Source: CAYVUV01 sp964455095 | GTDB lineage: Bacteria > Desulfobacterota > Binatia > HRBIN30 > CADEER01 | Assembly (NCBI GenBank): GCA_964455095.1 | Contig: CAYVUV010000269.1 | Coordinates: 1-53,878 of the forward strand | Reading direction: 5' to 3' | Length of the DNA: 53,878 bases | Part shown: piece after piece, positions 8,254 to 15,920 of the stretch | How positions within the stretch are numbered: position 1 is the stretch's first letter | Layout of the letters: each line of letters starts with the position of its first letter | The notes under the pieces: model-generated | What the model saw: only the letters and a program-made list of their open reading frames with translations | What the model was told of the DNA's origin: nothing | The model's database searches: none | Translations under genes and position numbers: made by a program

Positions 8254-9597
8254 ATGCCGCTGAGCGATCAAGAGACAGTCGAATCCGTTGCGATGCCGCC
8301 GCCCGCCCGCGATCCCGCGCAAGACTTGCTCGGGCGCTGGGGACTCCGCGCGGGCCGTTCCCTGGCGGGATGGACCATCGACTCCGTCGGGTTGGCAGAC
8401 AATGGCGACGACGCCGCGTGCGCGCAGTTCTCGCGCGGGTCGGCGAGTGTAGTGGTGACCTTCAGGGCGGGGGGCACGAAGCCGCGTTTCGCGCGCGTCG
8501 GCGGGATCGATGTGGCCCACTACGAGATCGATCCTGAGCACAGCGCCGAGGCGGGCAAGCTGCTCAAGCTGATCGTTGCCTGGCTCAAGCGCCGCGACGA
8601 CATCACCGGGTTGGCTCGGGTGCTGCAGACGATTCCTCCTCCCGTACTCGAACAGACGGAGCCCGGCGCGACTGCGCAATCAAGCGCCGAGGAGGCCGTC
8701 GCAATGGAAGGACAGCCCTACCTCGTCGTGCATGAGGCGCCACCGCTCGATCCGGCGAAGCGGGCCCCTGCCGAGCGGCCCGTGCTCGGTTTCGAGTTCA
8801 TCGATGTCGCCGATCTGCACAAGTATCCCGACGCGCTGCGCGAGATGTTCAACGGCACGCGCGGCGGCCTGGTCATTCGGGGCGTCTACTCGAAAGAAGA
8901 GATGGCGCAGGTGGTGAGTCGACTCGACGCAAGTCAGGACAGATTTCCGCAGATGCAGCTGCCGGCGAGTCAGAAGACCCATTTTCTCGGTCGCTGCCTC
9001 GAGGGTGGGGATCCGTCGCTGCAAGACTATCTGGATTCCGCCAGCCGTTTCCGCGAAGAGACCCTACCGGTTTTCGAAGGGATGCAGGCGTTCGAACCGA
9101 GGGTCGAGAGTGTGTTTCGCTCGCTCTCCGGAGGCCGGCCGGTACAGTTGGCGCGCTTCGGCGACGGCCGCTCGTACACGCCGGCCACGATTCGCATCGT
9201 GCCCGTGGACGGCCAGCTAGCGCCGCATTGCGGCAACGAAATGTACCAGCGTCCTGCGTACGGGCACCTGAAGTCGATGGTCGATAACAAGGATCAGATC
9301 AGTTACTTCCTGACGCTGCAGGAGGCAGAAGAGGGCGGCGGGTTAATCATCTATTCGCTCAAATGGAGCGACGTGGGACCGGAGAACATCCTTCCCGACA
9401 ATCGGTCCAACGTCGGAGCCCTGCTCGGCGACGCGGAGTGGATGGAAGTGCGCCCGTCTACGGGCGACGTCCTCATTTTCGACGGCGGGCGCTATCTGCA
9501 CCGGGTCGATTGGGTGAAAGGCAGCCGTACGCGCTGGACGATGGGCGGCTTCTTGATGTTCGACAAGGCCGGGAAGAACGTTCTCTATTTCGCCTGA
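8254..9597 (+). CDS. 2OG-Fe(II)-type oxygenase with N-terminal accessory module; HxG at the iron site
   Basis: 447 aa. Residues about 33-117 form a small alpha/beta module (ASVVVTF, then FARVGGIDVAHYEI and a LLKLIVAWL helix) also seen in three other proteins here. A linker follows. Residues about 178-447 match the two oxygenases at 12064 and 12890: H325 in APHCGNE, distal H416 in GGRYLHRV, and R427 in RTRWTMGGF as the likely 2-oxoglutarate carboxylate anchor. Where most 2OG enzymes have HxD, this one has H325-C-G327; E329 could supply a carboxylate instead. HxG is known in some 2OG halogenases, so halogenation is possible but unproven. GGAG/AGGTGA at 8241-8250 supports the start. The next gene begins 7 bases after the stop. 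Confidence 0.8.
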   Translation: MPLSDQETVESVAMPPPARDPAQDLLGRWGLRAGRSLAGWTIDSVGLADNGDDAACAQFSRGSASVVVTFRAGGTKPRFARVGGIDVAHYEIDPEHSAEAGKLLKLIVAWLKRRDDITGLARVLQTIPPPVLEQTEPGATAQSSAEEAVAMEGQPYLVVHEAPPLDPAKRAPAERPVLGFEFIDVADLHKYPDALREMFNGTRGGLVIRGVYSKEEMAQVVSRLDASQDRFPQMQLPASQKTHFLGRCLEGGDPSLQDYLDSASRFREETLPVFEGMQAFEPRVESVFRSLSGGRPVQLARFGDGRSYTPATIRIVPVDGQLAPHCGNEMYQRPAYGHLKSMVDNKDQISYFLTLQEAEEGGGLIIYSLKWSDVGPENILPDNRSNVGALLGDAEWMEVRPSTGDVLIFDGGRYLHRVDWVKGSRTRWTMGGFLMFDKAGKNVLYFA

Positions 9598-9604
9598 GCC
9601 GCCC

Positions 9605-10438
9605 ATGGCAGGAACCCTCGGCACGCCTGCCGGCTCCGTCGGGGAGCGCAGAGGCGACGATCGAGCGCCGGCGTGGGCGCCTGTCGTCGCCGAGCGTCTG
9701 CTCGCCGAGCACATCGAAGGCCTCCTGCGCCAGGAGATCGCCTACGTCTTGATCCCCCAGCTGTTGTCTCCCGCCTGGTGCGAGGAGATTACGCGGCGTT
9801 TCCTGGCCTTTCTGGCCGCGCATCCCGAGCACCACGTCTTTCTGCGCACCAACTACGTCGACACCGTCGTCATGGCGATGAACACCTTCATGGGCGACGA
9901 CGCGGCGACCGGCCCGCCCAAGCTCGATGAATACTTCGCCCGCGTTGCGCGCGATCGCCCCCTGTTGCGGGAGATCTATGCCGGCGGCCTCGACCCGTTC
10001 GAAGTGATCCGCGCCTTCTGGAACGAAACGGGGTGGAAGGAGCTCCCGGCTCTGGAGGACGCGCGGCCGTATCACACCGACGTGCTCTGGGGGATGGCGG
10101 GGCCGTCGCTCGCGCCACCCCACGTCGATACGTACCACCAGGAAACGCCGTGCAGCCTGTCCAGGTTCCCGCGCCGCATCAGCTGTAACACCTTCATTCA
10201 GCCGGCCGAGCGGGGTGGCAACTTTCGCGTCTACCGCCATCGGCAGAAGGACGGGCCCTTCCGAGCCGATTCACCGCGGGCGGTGGCGGAGTACGCCGTG
10301 CGAGCGGGCGATCTCGTCGTATTCGACGCTGGTCACTACCACGAAGTGCTCCCCGTCGAAGGCGACCGTCACCGGCTCTTCAGCCATATGGCGGTCCTGT
10401 TCGATCCCGAGAGCCGCGAGTACTCGATCGTCGCCTAG
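9605..10438 (+). CDS. 2OG-Fe(II)-type oxygenase, HVD facial triad
   Basis: 277 aa. A double-stranded beta-helix oxygenase pattern is visible: H173-V-D175 in APPHVDTYH, distal H246 in DAGHYHEV, and R257 in GDRHRLF as the co-substrate anchor. Segments IPQLLSPAWCEEI, GGLDPF and SRFPRRIS match the protein encoded at 20761, so the two form a second oxygenase family in this cluster, distinct from the HCGNE-type three. The intact HxD suggests hydroxylation or desaturation with O2 and 2-oxoglutarate. It is 7 bases downstream of the preceding oxygenase gene and surely co-transcribed with it. Its 3' end overlaps the convergent MBL-fold gene by four bases (CTAG). Confidence 0.82.
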   Translation: MAGTLGTPAGSVGERRGDDRAPAWAPVVAERLLAEHIEGLLRQEIAYVLIPQLLSPAWCEEITRRFLAFLAAHPEHHVFLRTNYVDTVVMAMNTFMGDDAATGPPKLDEYFARVARDRPLLREIYAGGLDPFEVIRAFWNETGWKELPALEDARPYHTDVLWGMAGPSLAPPHVDTYHQETPCSLSRFPRRISCNTFIQPAERGGNFRVYRHRQKDGPFRADSPRAVAEYAVRAGDLVVFDAGHYHEVLPVEGDRHRLFSHMAVLFDPESREYSIVA

Positions 10439-11901
10439 CTTCGGCCCACCACACCCACAGTTTCCGGTCCGCCGCGCGCGAGCTGCCGGTACAGCGCCAG
10501 GAATTGGTCCGGCGCGCGCAGTGGGTGGCAGTAGATGTGGAGCAGGTTCGGCAGGTCGAAGCGGAGCTGCGCCGGCACGGCGTTCCACCCCGCCAGCCGC
10601 CCCAGGGTCAGTGACGCCGCTGGCATCTCGACCTGGAGCACGGCCAGCAGATCGCTGGCCCAGCAACGCGCGCCGGCGACGAACTCGTTCTCCGGCCGTT
10701 CGATCGCCTCCTCCTGCACGAAGCGGCAGCCGTTCGGGTCCCAGGACCACACCGTCCCGCCGTTCGCATGGGCCTGCTCGACGTCGTCGCCCTCCAGCAG
10801 GGCGAAGGCCATCGTCGGTCGGCGTCCGTGCGCGGTGTCGGCCGCGAGCACGTACATTTCGAGAAACAGCGGCGACGCGTACAGGAAACGCGCGAGCTCG
10901 TCGAGCGCGTGAGGCAAGGCGCGGCGCGCCGCCTCGTCGAGCCGCAGGTGCCCGGTGGCGGGAGCGAAGGGCGTGGGCGGCGTTGCCCCGCCGCCGCGCG
11001 CCGGCCAGGCGCTTTCGGGCCGTGCGCCGATCCACGTCGAGGCGGTCACGGCTCCGACGCGACGCGTCTTGCGGAGCGTGACGGTATCGCCGGGGAGCGG
11101 CGCGAGGAACAGGTCGCCGAACTGCGGGCGGAGCTGCGCGCAGGCGGCGCGCGGATCGCGGTGGAACATGGCCCGGTTCATCCAGGCCAGATCGCCGCGC
11201 GGGGCCAACCCATTCGAGCACAACAGGACGGCCTCGGGCCGCTGCTCGCGCGGGATCGCCCGCTCCAGCAACACCCGCAGCTCGCCTGCGAGCGAGCCGG
11301 TCCCGTCGCTCGGCGGTGCCGCCCAGGGGAACATGGCGGAGAGGTCCGCTTCGTTGTCGGCATACGTGACGAGCGTCGCGCGCAGGCCGCGCTGTTTGAC
11401 GAGCTCGAACGTGCGGCTGTGTGGACGGTGGTCGACGGTGGTGAAAAACGAACCGTGCCCGGCGCGATCGCCGATGTAGAGGGCCAGGGAATCCCATTCG
11501 CCCGGGTGACTGCCGCCGAGCGATGCCTGCGGCAGCGGGACGACCGCGATGGCGCCGATCCCAAAGGCTTCTCCAGGCTGGAGCAAGCGGACGGTGAAGC
11601 CGAGCTCCGCGAGGATCCGCCGCGCGGCGGAGGACGACCTGGACGAGAGATGAATCGGAATGCGGCGATCGATCCGTGCGAGGGAGGGGACGTTGAAGTG
11701 GTCCTCGTGCTCGTGGCTGAACAGCACCGCATCGATCGGCGGGCAGGAGGCGAAATCGATGCGCCGCGGCGGGAACACGTCGAAGCCGTTGCCGCGCGGG
11801 TCGTGCCCAAACCCATCGCAGAGCAGCGGGTCGAGCAGCACGTTGGTGCCGTCGGCGGAGAACTGCCAGCCCTGATGGCCGAGGAACGTCACTTCGAACA
11901 T
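10435..11901 (-). CDS. Metallo-beta-lactamase-fold protein with long C-terminal extension
   Basis: 488 aa. The first ~250 residues are an MBL fold with the metal motif SHEHEDHF (H63, H65, D67, H68), a DP-rich start (VLLDPLLCDG) and a UlaG-like look; TVDHRPH around residue 170 may give another ligand. The last ~240 residues are an unrecognised region with RFLYASPLFLEMYVL and LHIYCHPLRAPDQFL. MBL enzymes hydrolyse or oxidise many substrates, so the reaction cannot be named. AGGGA six bases before the ATG supports the start. It is the only minus-strand gene inside the 8254-23414 cluster, and it is convergent with one oxygenase gene and divergent from another. Confidence 0.82.
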   Translation of the reverse strand: MFEVTFLGHQGWQFSADGTNVLLDPLLCDGFGHDPRGNGFDVFPPRRIDFASCPPIDAVLFSHEHEDHFNVPSLARIDRRIPIHLSSRSSSAARRILAELGFTVRLLQPGEAFGIGAIAVVPLPQASLGGSHPGEWDSLALYIGDRAGHGSFFTTVDHRPHSRTFELVKQRGLRATLVTYADNEADLSAMFPWAAPPSDGTGSLAGELRVLLERAIPREQRPEAVLLCSNGLAPRGDLAWMNRAMFHRDPRAACAQLRPQFGDLFLAPLPGDTVTLRKTRRVGAVTASTWIGARPESAWPARGGGATPPTPFAPATGHLRLDEAARRALPHALDELARFLYASPLFLEMYVLAADTAHGRRPTMAFALLEGDDVEQAHANGGTVWSWDPNGCRFVQEEAIERPENEFVAGARCWASDLLAVLQVEMPAASLTLGRLAGWNAVPAQLRFDLPNLLHIYCHPLRAPDQFLALYRQLARGGPETVGVVGRS

Positions 11902-12019
11902 TTGTGATCCCTGCCCTGGCTGGCGCGGTACGGCGAAGACGCTGTGCCCCCGGGGCGCCGGCGGAGTCTATCGCGCTCATGATCCTGGAACAACGGAATC
12001 GGACAGTGGGCGATCGCGC

Positions 12020-12049
12020 TTGACAGCCTGCGCGCGGGAGCCGAAGGAT
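12020..12049 (+). promoter_or_regulatory. Candidate promoter for the 12064 oxygenase operon
   Basis: TTGACA (12020-12025) is followed after 18 bases by AAGGAT (12044-12049), a 3/6 match to TATAAT. A similar TTGACAG...GAAGAT arrangement precedes the gene at 13867. The start codon is at 12064, with GAGGT just before it. Confidence 0.3.
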
Positions 12050-12063
12050 GAAAGCGAGGTCCG

Positions 12064-12882
12064 ATGGCGAATCCACTGCACATGCTCGAGATCGACGCCG
12101 CCGAGGTGGCGGATCACCCCGACACCATCGAGCGGATCCTGCGCCACGACATATTCGGCGTGCTGGTGCGCGGCGTGTTTGATCCGGATCGACTGGCGCG
12201 AGTGGTCACGCGGCTCGGACAAGAGCCGAGCATGCGCGTGTTCGAGGCTCACACGTTTCGGGGCCGCACCTACGGTCGCGTGTTGCGCATGGCCGACGAG
12301 TCGTTGGACGAGTACTTCGCCGCGGCCCAGCAGATCAGTCCGGCGCTCGAAGCGGCCTTCGGCGACGGGCCGGGTTACGAAGCGCGCTTGCGGGAGATCG
12401 TCGGGGCGCTCAGCGGCGGGCGGCCGGTGAGTGTTCCCTCCGTCGGCGGCCGCCGCTACGCGCCGGCGACGGTGCGGGTGGTCGATCCGGGCGGGACCGT
12501 CACCCTCCACTGCGGCAACGAGACCTATGCCTTTCCGGCCCTCGGTGAGTTGACCAAGATCATCGACCCCTCCGGCGAGATCAGCACGCTCATGCCGCTC
12601 GCGTTGCCCGAGCATGGCGGCCAGCTCGAGGTCTACGACGTGTGCTTCGGCGACCCGCTCATCGATCAGCTCGACGGCAGCCTCGGTCGCGACAACGCGC
12701 ACGAAGGGCTGGCCGACCGACGCTGCCTGCGCCTCGACCTGGCGGTGGGCGATCTGGCCCTGTTCGAGGAAGGCCGGTACTACCACCGCGTCAACGAGGT
12801 GCAGGGAACGCAGGCGCGCTGGACGATGGGCGGATTTCTCGCCCCGTCGCGCGATGCGCACACCCTGCACTACTGGAGTTAG
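12064..12882 (+). CDS. 2OG-Fe(II)-type oxygenase, HCGNE family (HxG)
   Basis: 272 aa, equivalent to the C-terminal domain of the 8254 protein without the accessory module. H149-C-G151-N-E153 is the putative proximal iron motif, H241 in GRYYHRV the distal ligand, and R252 in ARWTMGGF the likely 2-oxoglutarate anchor. As in the 8254 protein the usual HxD aspartate is glycine, which leaves E153 (+4) or an external ligand such as chloride as alternatives. The N-terminal segment (VADHPDTIERIL, FGVLVRGVFDPDRL) aligns with both relatives. Seven bases separate its stop from the next oxygenase gene, so the pair is an operon. Confidence 0.8.
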   Translation: MANPLHMLEIDAAEVADHPDTIERILRHDIFGVLVRGVFDPDRLARVVTRLGQEPSMRVFEAHTFRGRTYGRVLRMADESLDEYFAAAQQISPALEAAFGDGPGYEARLREIVGALSGGRPVSVPSVGGRRYAPATVRVVDPGGTVTLHCGNETYAFPALGELTKIIDPSGEISTLMPLALPEHGGQLEVYDVCFGDPLIDQLDGSLGRDNAHEGLADRRCLRLDLAVGDLALFEEGRYYHRVNEVQGTQARWTMGGFLAPSRDAHTLHYWS

Positions 12883-12889
12883 TCGGCCG

Positions 12890-13732
12890 ATGGGGGAGAG
12901 CGCTCGCGCCGCTACCAGCGGACTGGAAGTGCTCACGCTCGCGATCGCCGATCTCGCGCGCTACCCCGATCTGCTCGGCGACATCTACCGCCGGCGCTAC
13001 GTGGGCGCGATCGTCCGCGGCGTGTTCGAGCCCGAGCAGATGGCAGAGCTCGTCGAACGCCTTCAGGCGGGGATCGAGGGCATGCCGCGGGCGGTCGCTC
13101 CGACCTTCAAGGGAGGGCTATTCGGCAATCCGCTGGTGATGGGATCCGAGGATCTGCACGACTATCTCGCCGACGCCGAGCGCTTCCGCAGCGCGATCGC
13201 GCCGCTGTTCGCCTCCGCGGGGGGGCTGGAACGGCGCATCGAGTCGGTGCTGGCGACCGTCACCGGGGGTCTGCCGGTCGGTGTCGCCCGCACAGACAAC
13301 GGGCGCGAGTACCTGCCGGCAACCATTCGGGTCCTGATCGAAGGTGACTCGCTGCCGATCCACTACGAGAACGGCACCACGCGCGCCGCCGCGATGAAGC
13401 CGATCCTGGCCCATCTCGACGCCGAGACCATCATGAGCTTCTACGTGCCGGTGGCCCTCCCCACCGACGGAGGCGTCCTCGAGGTGTTCACGACCGACTG
13501 CTCCGCGGACGGCCACCGCATCATCGGGGACCTGGGCGGGCCGGAACGCGCGCGGGTGATCCTCGCCGAGCGCGGCTACATCGAGGTGCGCCCCGGTGTG
13601 GGCGATATGCTCCTGTTCGACGGGGGGCGGCACTACCATCTGGTGACCGAAGTCCGCGGCGGGGCGCGGTGGACGTTGGGCGGCTTCTTTGCCTACACCA
13701 AAGACCACAGCAGGATCGTGTACTGGAGCTGA
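12890..13732 (+). CDS. 2OG-Fe(II)-type oxygenase, diverged paralogue with HxE
   Basis: 280 aa from the ATG at 12890, chosen because it falls just after the upstream stop and matches the start of the homologous region; the frame is open farther upstream inside the previous gene. It aligns with the 12064 protein throughout: YVGAIVRGVFEPEQM, LPATIRVLIEG, distal H250 in GGRHYHLV and R260 in ARWTLGGF. The proximal motif differs: H158-Y-E160, so a carboxylate is present at the +2 position where the other two have glycine. This suggests a different reaction from its paralogues (for example hydroxylation instead of halogenation), an inference from the motif only. Confidence 0.8.
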   Translation: MGESARAATSGLEVLTLAIADLARYPDLLGDIYRRRYVGAIVRGVFEPEQMAELVERLQAGIEGMPRAVAPTFKGGLFGNPLVMGSEDLHDYLADAERFRSAIAPLFASAGGLERRIESVLATVTGGLPVGVARTDNGREYLPATIRVLIEGDSLPIHYENGTTRAAAMKPILAHLDAETIMSFYVPVALPTDGGVLEVFTTDCSADGHRIIGDLGGPERARVILAERGYIEVRPGVGDMLLFDGGRHYHLVTEVRGGARWTLGGFFAYTKDHSRIVYWS

Positions 13733-13778
13733 TCCAGACGCCCAGTGCGTTTCAGTCGGTGCGGGGCCGCCATTTTGC

Positions 13779-13807
13779 TTGACAGGCCAGGTACTGGCAC
13801 TGAAGAT
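13779..13807 (+). promoter_or_regulatory. Candidate promoter: TTGACA-17-GAAGAT
   Basis: TTGACA (13779-13784) and GAAGAT (13802-13807) are separated by 17 bases in the 134-base gap between the oxygenase gene ending at 13732 and the gene at 13867. The -10 is a weak match, but the -35 is perfect and the arrangement resembles that at 12020. Confidence 0.35.
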
Positions 13808-13866
13808 AGGCCTTCCAGCTCGCGTTCAGGCCGCGCGCCGGGGGGAAGGGTCCAATCGTCAACCTC

Positions 13867-15039
13867 ATGCGATCTCATGACAAATCGCCGACCTGTGCAG
13901 GCGATTGGTCGCAGGCGGCGACCCCACCGCGGTTGCTGAACCGGCCGCCGGCAGACGCGCTCGCCCAGCGCGTCGCCGCCGCGCTGCCTGGCGCCGGGGG
14001 CGATGCGCTCGCGCTCGCACTCGCCGCGTCGGTGCGCGATCAGGCGTGCTACGAAGCATCGGTGCGCGGCGGGGCAGGTGCCACGCCGACGGCGGGACGG
14101 ATGATGATCGAGCAGGCATCGCGCGAGGTCCTCGATGCGATCGCCGCGACGCTCGGCGTCGAGCTGCCGCCCACCGTCGGTCGGTGGCTCGATCTCGCCG
14201 AGCAGGAGCGTGTGCCCCTCATCGTCGGCTGGGACCGGCGCGGTGGCGGCGATCGGCGCTGCGTCAAGGTGTACGTCAACGCGTCGGACGCCTCGGGCGC
14301 GACGCGGACACGGCTATGCGCCGCCCTGGCGCCCGGTGTGCGCGGCGACGAGAGTCCGGCCGTCCTGGGCATGAACGCGCGCGCCGACGGCATTGTCGAG
14401 ACCAAGCTCTATGTGCAGGCGGCCGATGCGGTGGCGCTGGCGAAGGGGCTGGGGGCGCGCGCTGGAGAGCTCGCCGGCGCAGCGCGCGCCGAGGGCGCCG
14501 ACGCCGGTGGCGTGCTGTCGTTCGATGCAGTCGGCGCGGTACTGCGGGCGCGCGCCTTCTTCATCGCCTTGCGCGAGCCGCGCGATGGGGAAACATGGCC
14601 GTGCGTCCGCGCGCTCTCCGGGTACGATCCGCGCCGCGTCGAATCGCTGCTGCCGTTTGCGCCGGCTCCACCGCGATCGCTCGGCATCTCACTCGGCGAT
14701 GCGACCTGGACGCTCTACTTCAAGCCGCGCGACAGCGGCCGCGCGCCCGAGGCGTTGGAACCGACGGCGGTGTTCCGCAGCGGGGACATCGAGGTGGGCG
14801 TGTTCGTCGAGCCGACGGAGCACGCGGCGCGCGCCTTTCGGCGCACCGAACGCCACGCGGTGTCGGTGCGCGTGCGCGACGGCAAACCCTCGCCGGGCGC
14901 GCTCGAGTCACTGGTCGACTGGTTCACCGCTCGCCTGCGCGCCAGCGAGCGCGGGGCAGCGGCCCTTGGGACCTGTTGGGCCGATCCACCGGCGCCGTGG
15001 CGCCACATCGACGGCAGCAGTGCGGGGCCGCAAGCATGA
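13867..15039 (+). CDS. Unrecognised protein with repeated beta-strand units and C-terminal accessory module
   Basis: 390 aa, no family recognised. After a helical N-terminus, units with a hydrophobic strand followed by a helix recur: VPLIVGWD...VKVYV (about 116-137), VLGMN...TKLYV (166-183), FFIALREP (231-238), LGISLG...WTLYF (272-285). The last unit (about 295-362; IEVGVFV, FRRTERHAVSVRV, LVDWFTARL) resembles the module in the 8254, 15917 and 18843 proteins. Repeats of this kind bring to mind the PT-barrel (ABBA) prenyltransferases, and an isopentenyl-diphosphate isomerase gene lies downstream, but this is a hypothesis. The ATG overlaps nothing upstream. Its stop overlaps the next start (ATGA), so the two products may act together. 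Confidence 0.7.
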   Translation: MRSHDKSPTCAGDWSQAATPPRLLNRPPADALAQRVAAALPGAGGDALALALAASVRDQACYEASVRGGAGATPTAGRMMIEQASREVLDAIAATLGVELPPTVGRWLDLAEQERVPLIVGWDRRGGGDRRCVKVYVNASDASGATRTRLCAALAPGVRGDESPAVLGMNARADGIVETKLYVQAADAVALAKGLGARAGELAGAARAEGADAGGVLSFDAVGAVLRARAFFIALREPRDGETWPCVRALSGYDPRRVESLLPFAPAPPRSLGISLGDATWTLYFKPRDSGRAPEALEPTAVFRSGDIEVGVFVEPTEHAARAFRRTERHAVSVRVRDGKPSPGALESLVDWFTARLRASERGAAALGTCWADPPAPWRHIDGSSAGPQA

Positions 15040-15920
15040 CCCAGGCTGCACGCGATCTCGCCGCGGCGCGCCCGCTGGTGTCGACGACCGACGCGGATCG
15101 ATACTTCGACTACTGTCTGCAGCCCTACGACCCGCTGCGCGACCCGCGCGGCAAGCTGCGCAGCGAATCGCTGCTGTGGAACAGCCTCGACGTCGCCGGC
15201 GCACCGCCCTCGCTCGACGAGGCGCTGTTGGCGGTTCAGCGTGCGGCCGGACGCGACAGCACCGTCGTCGGCATCAAGCACCACGAAGGCCGGGTCTGGT
15301 GGGAGCTGTACTTCTACGACCGGCTCAAAGAAGATCCCGCCGTCCGCGCCACGTCGATCATCGACACCGTCGCGCCGTGGTTCCAGGTCGTGCCGCGCCC
15401 GCGCGAGACCGTGCCCTATTTCATGTTCTCGTTCGACCTGCACCCCGACACCGCCGAGGGTGGCACGGTCGATGTGGTGAACCTGTATCTTCCCTACTAC
15501 GAGGTCCAGGGCGGCCGGTCCTACAAGCTCTCCGCCGAACGGCTGGAGATGGACAACGTCTACCGTTTCCTGCACCCGAAGACCGAGATCCGCGAGATCC
15601 TGCACGAGATCCATCAGAGCGTGTTCGCCGACTTCACCCGTATGCAGTTGTCGCGCGTGCTGCTGCCCGAGCTGATCGACTGCAACCGCATCTGCGTGGC
15701 CAAGAAGCGCTTTGCCGATGCGGTCTACTACTCCGGCATCGACGTCGGCCAGCTGGCGTACTTCCTGCGCCTGATGGACTACCCGCCGGCGATTCGGGAC
15801 TTCGTCGACGCGCACCGCGCCGCGTTGGACCACCTGCGCTTCGACGTGGGCATCGACTACACGATGCGGCCAGACGGTTCGGTCGTGATGACCAAGTCGA
15901 GCTACTACTGTACGTTATGA
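15036..15920 (+). CDS. Unrecognised protein, translationally coupled to both neighbours
   Basis: 294 aa from the ATG at 15036, which overlaps the upstream stop as ATGA; its own stop overlaps the radical SAM start the same way. No signal peptide or membrane helix. Strand-rich stretches alternate with helices: VVGIKHHEGRVWWELYFYD, YFMFSFDLHPD, VDVVNLYLPYY, DAVYYSGIDVGQLAYFL and FDVGIDYTM near the C-terminus. The strand pattern is similar in style to the upstream protein. The family is not recognised; a PT-barrel-like enzyme or a subunit of the upstream protein is possible. The tight overlap with genes on both sides shows that it belongs to the same pathway. Confidence 0.75.
   Translation: MTQAARDLAAARPLVSTTDADRYFDYCLQPYDPLRDPRGKLRSESLLWNSLDVAGAPPSLDEALLAVQRAAGRDSTVVGIKHHEGRVWWELYFYDRLKEDPAVRATSIIDTVAPWFQVVPRPRETVPYFMFSFDLHPDTAEGGTVDVVNLYLPYYEVQGGRSYKLSAERLEMDNVYRFLHPKTEIREILHEIHQSVFADFTRMQLSRVLLPELIDCNRICVAKKRFADAVYYSGIDVGQLAYFLRLMDYPPAIRDFVDAHRAALDHLRFDVGIDYTMRPDGSVVMTKSSYYCTL

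Noticed and set aside
14393..15916. Upstream extension of the radical SAM frame, giving a 959-residue open frame.
   Set aside because: It overlaps two well-supported genes in another frame, is rich in Arg/Ser/Ala as expected of a shadow frame, and the ATG at 15917 has an ATGA overlap and conserved sequence.
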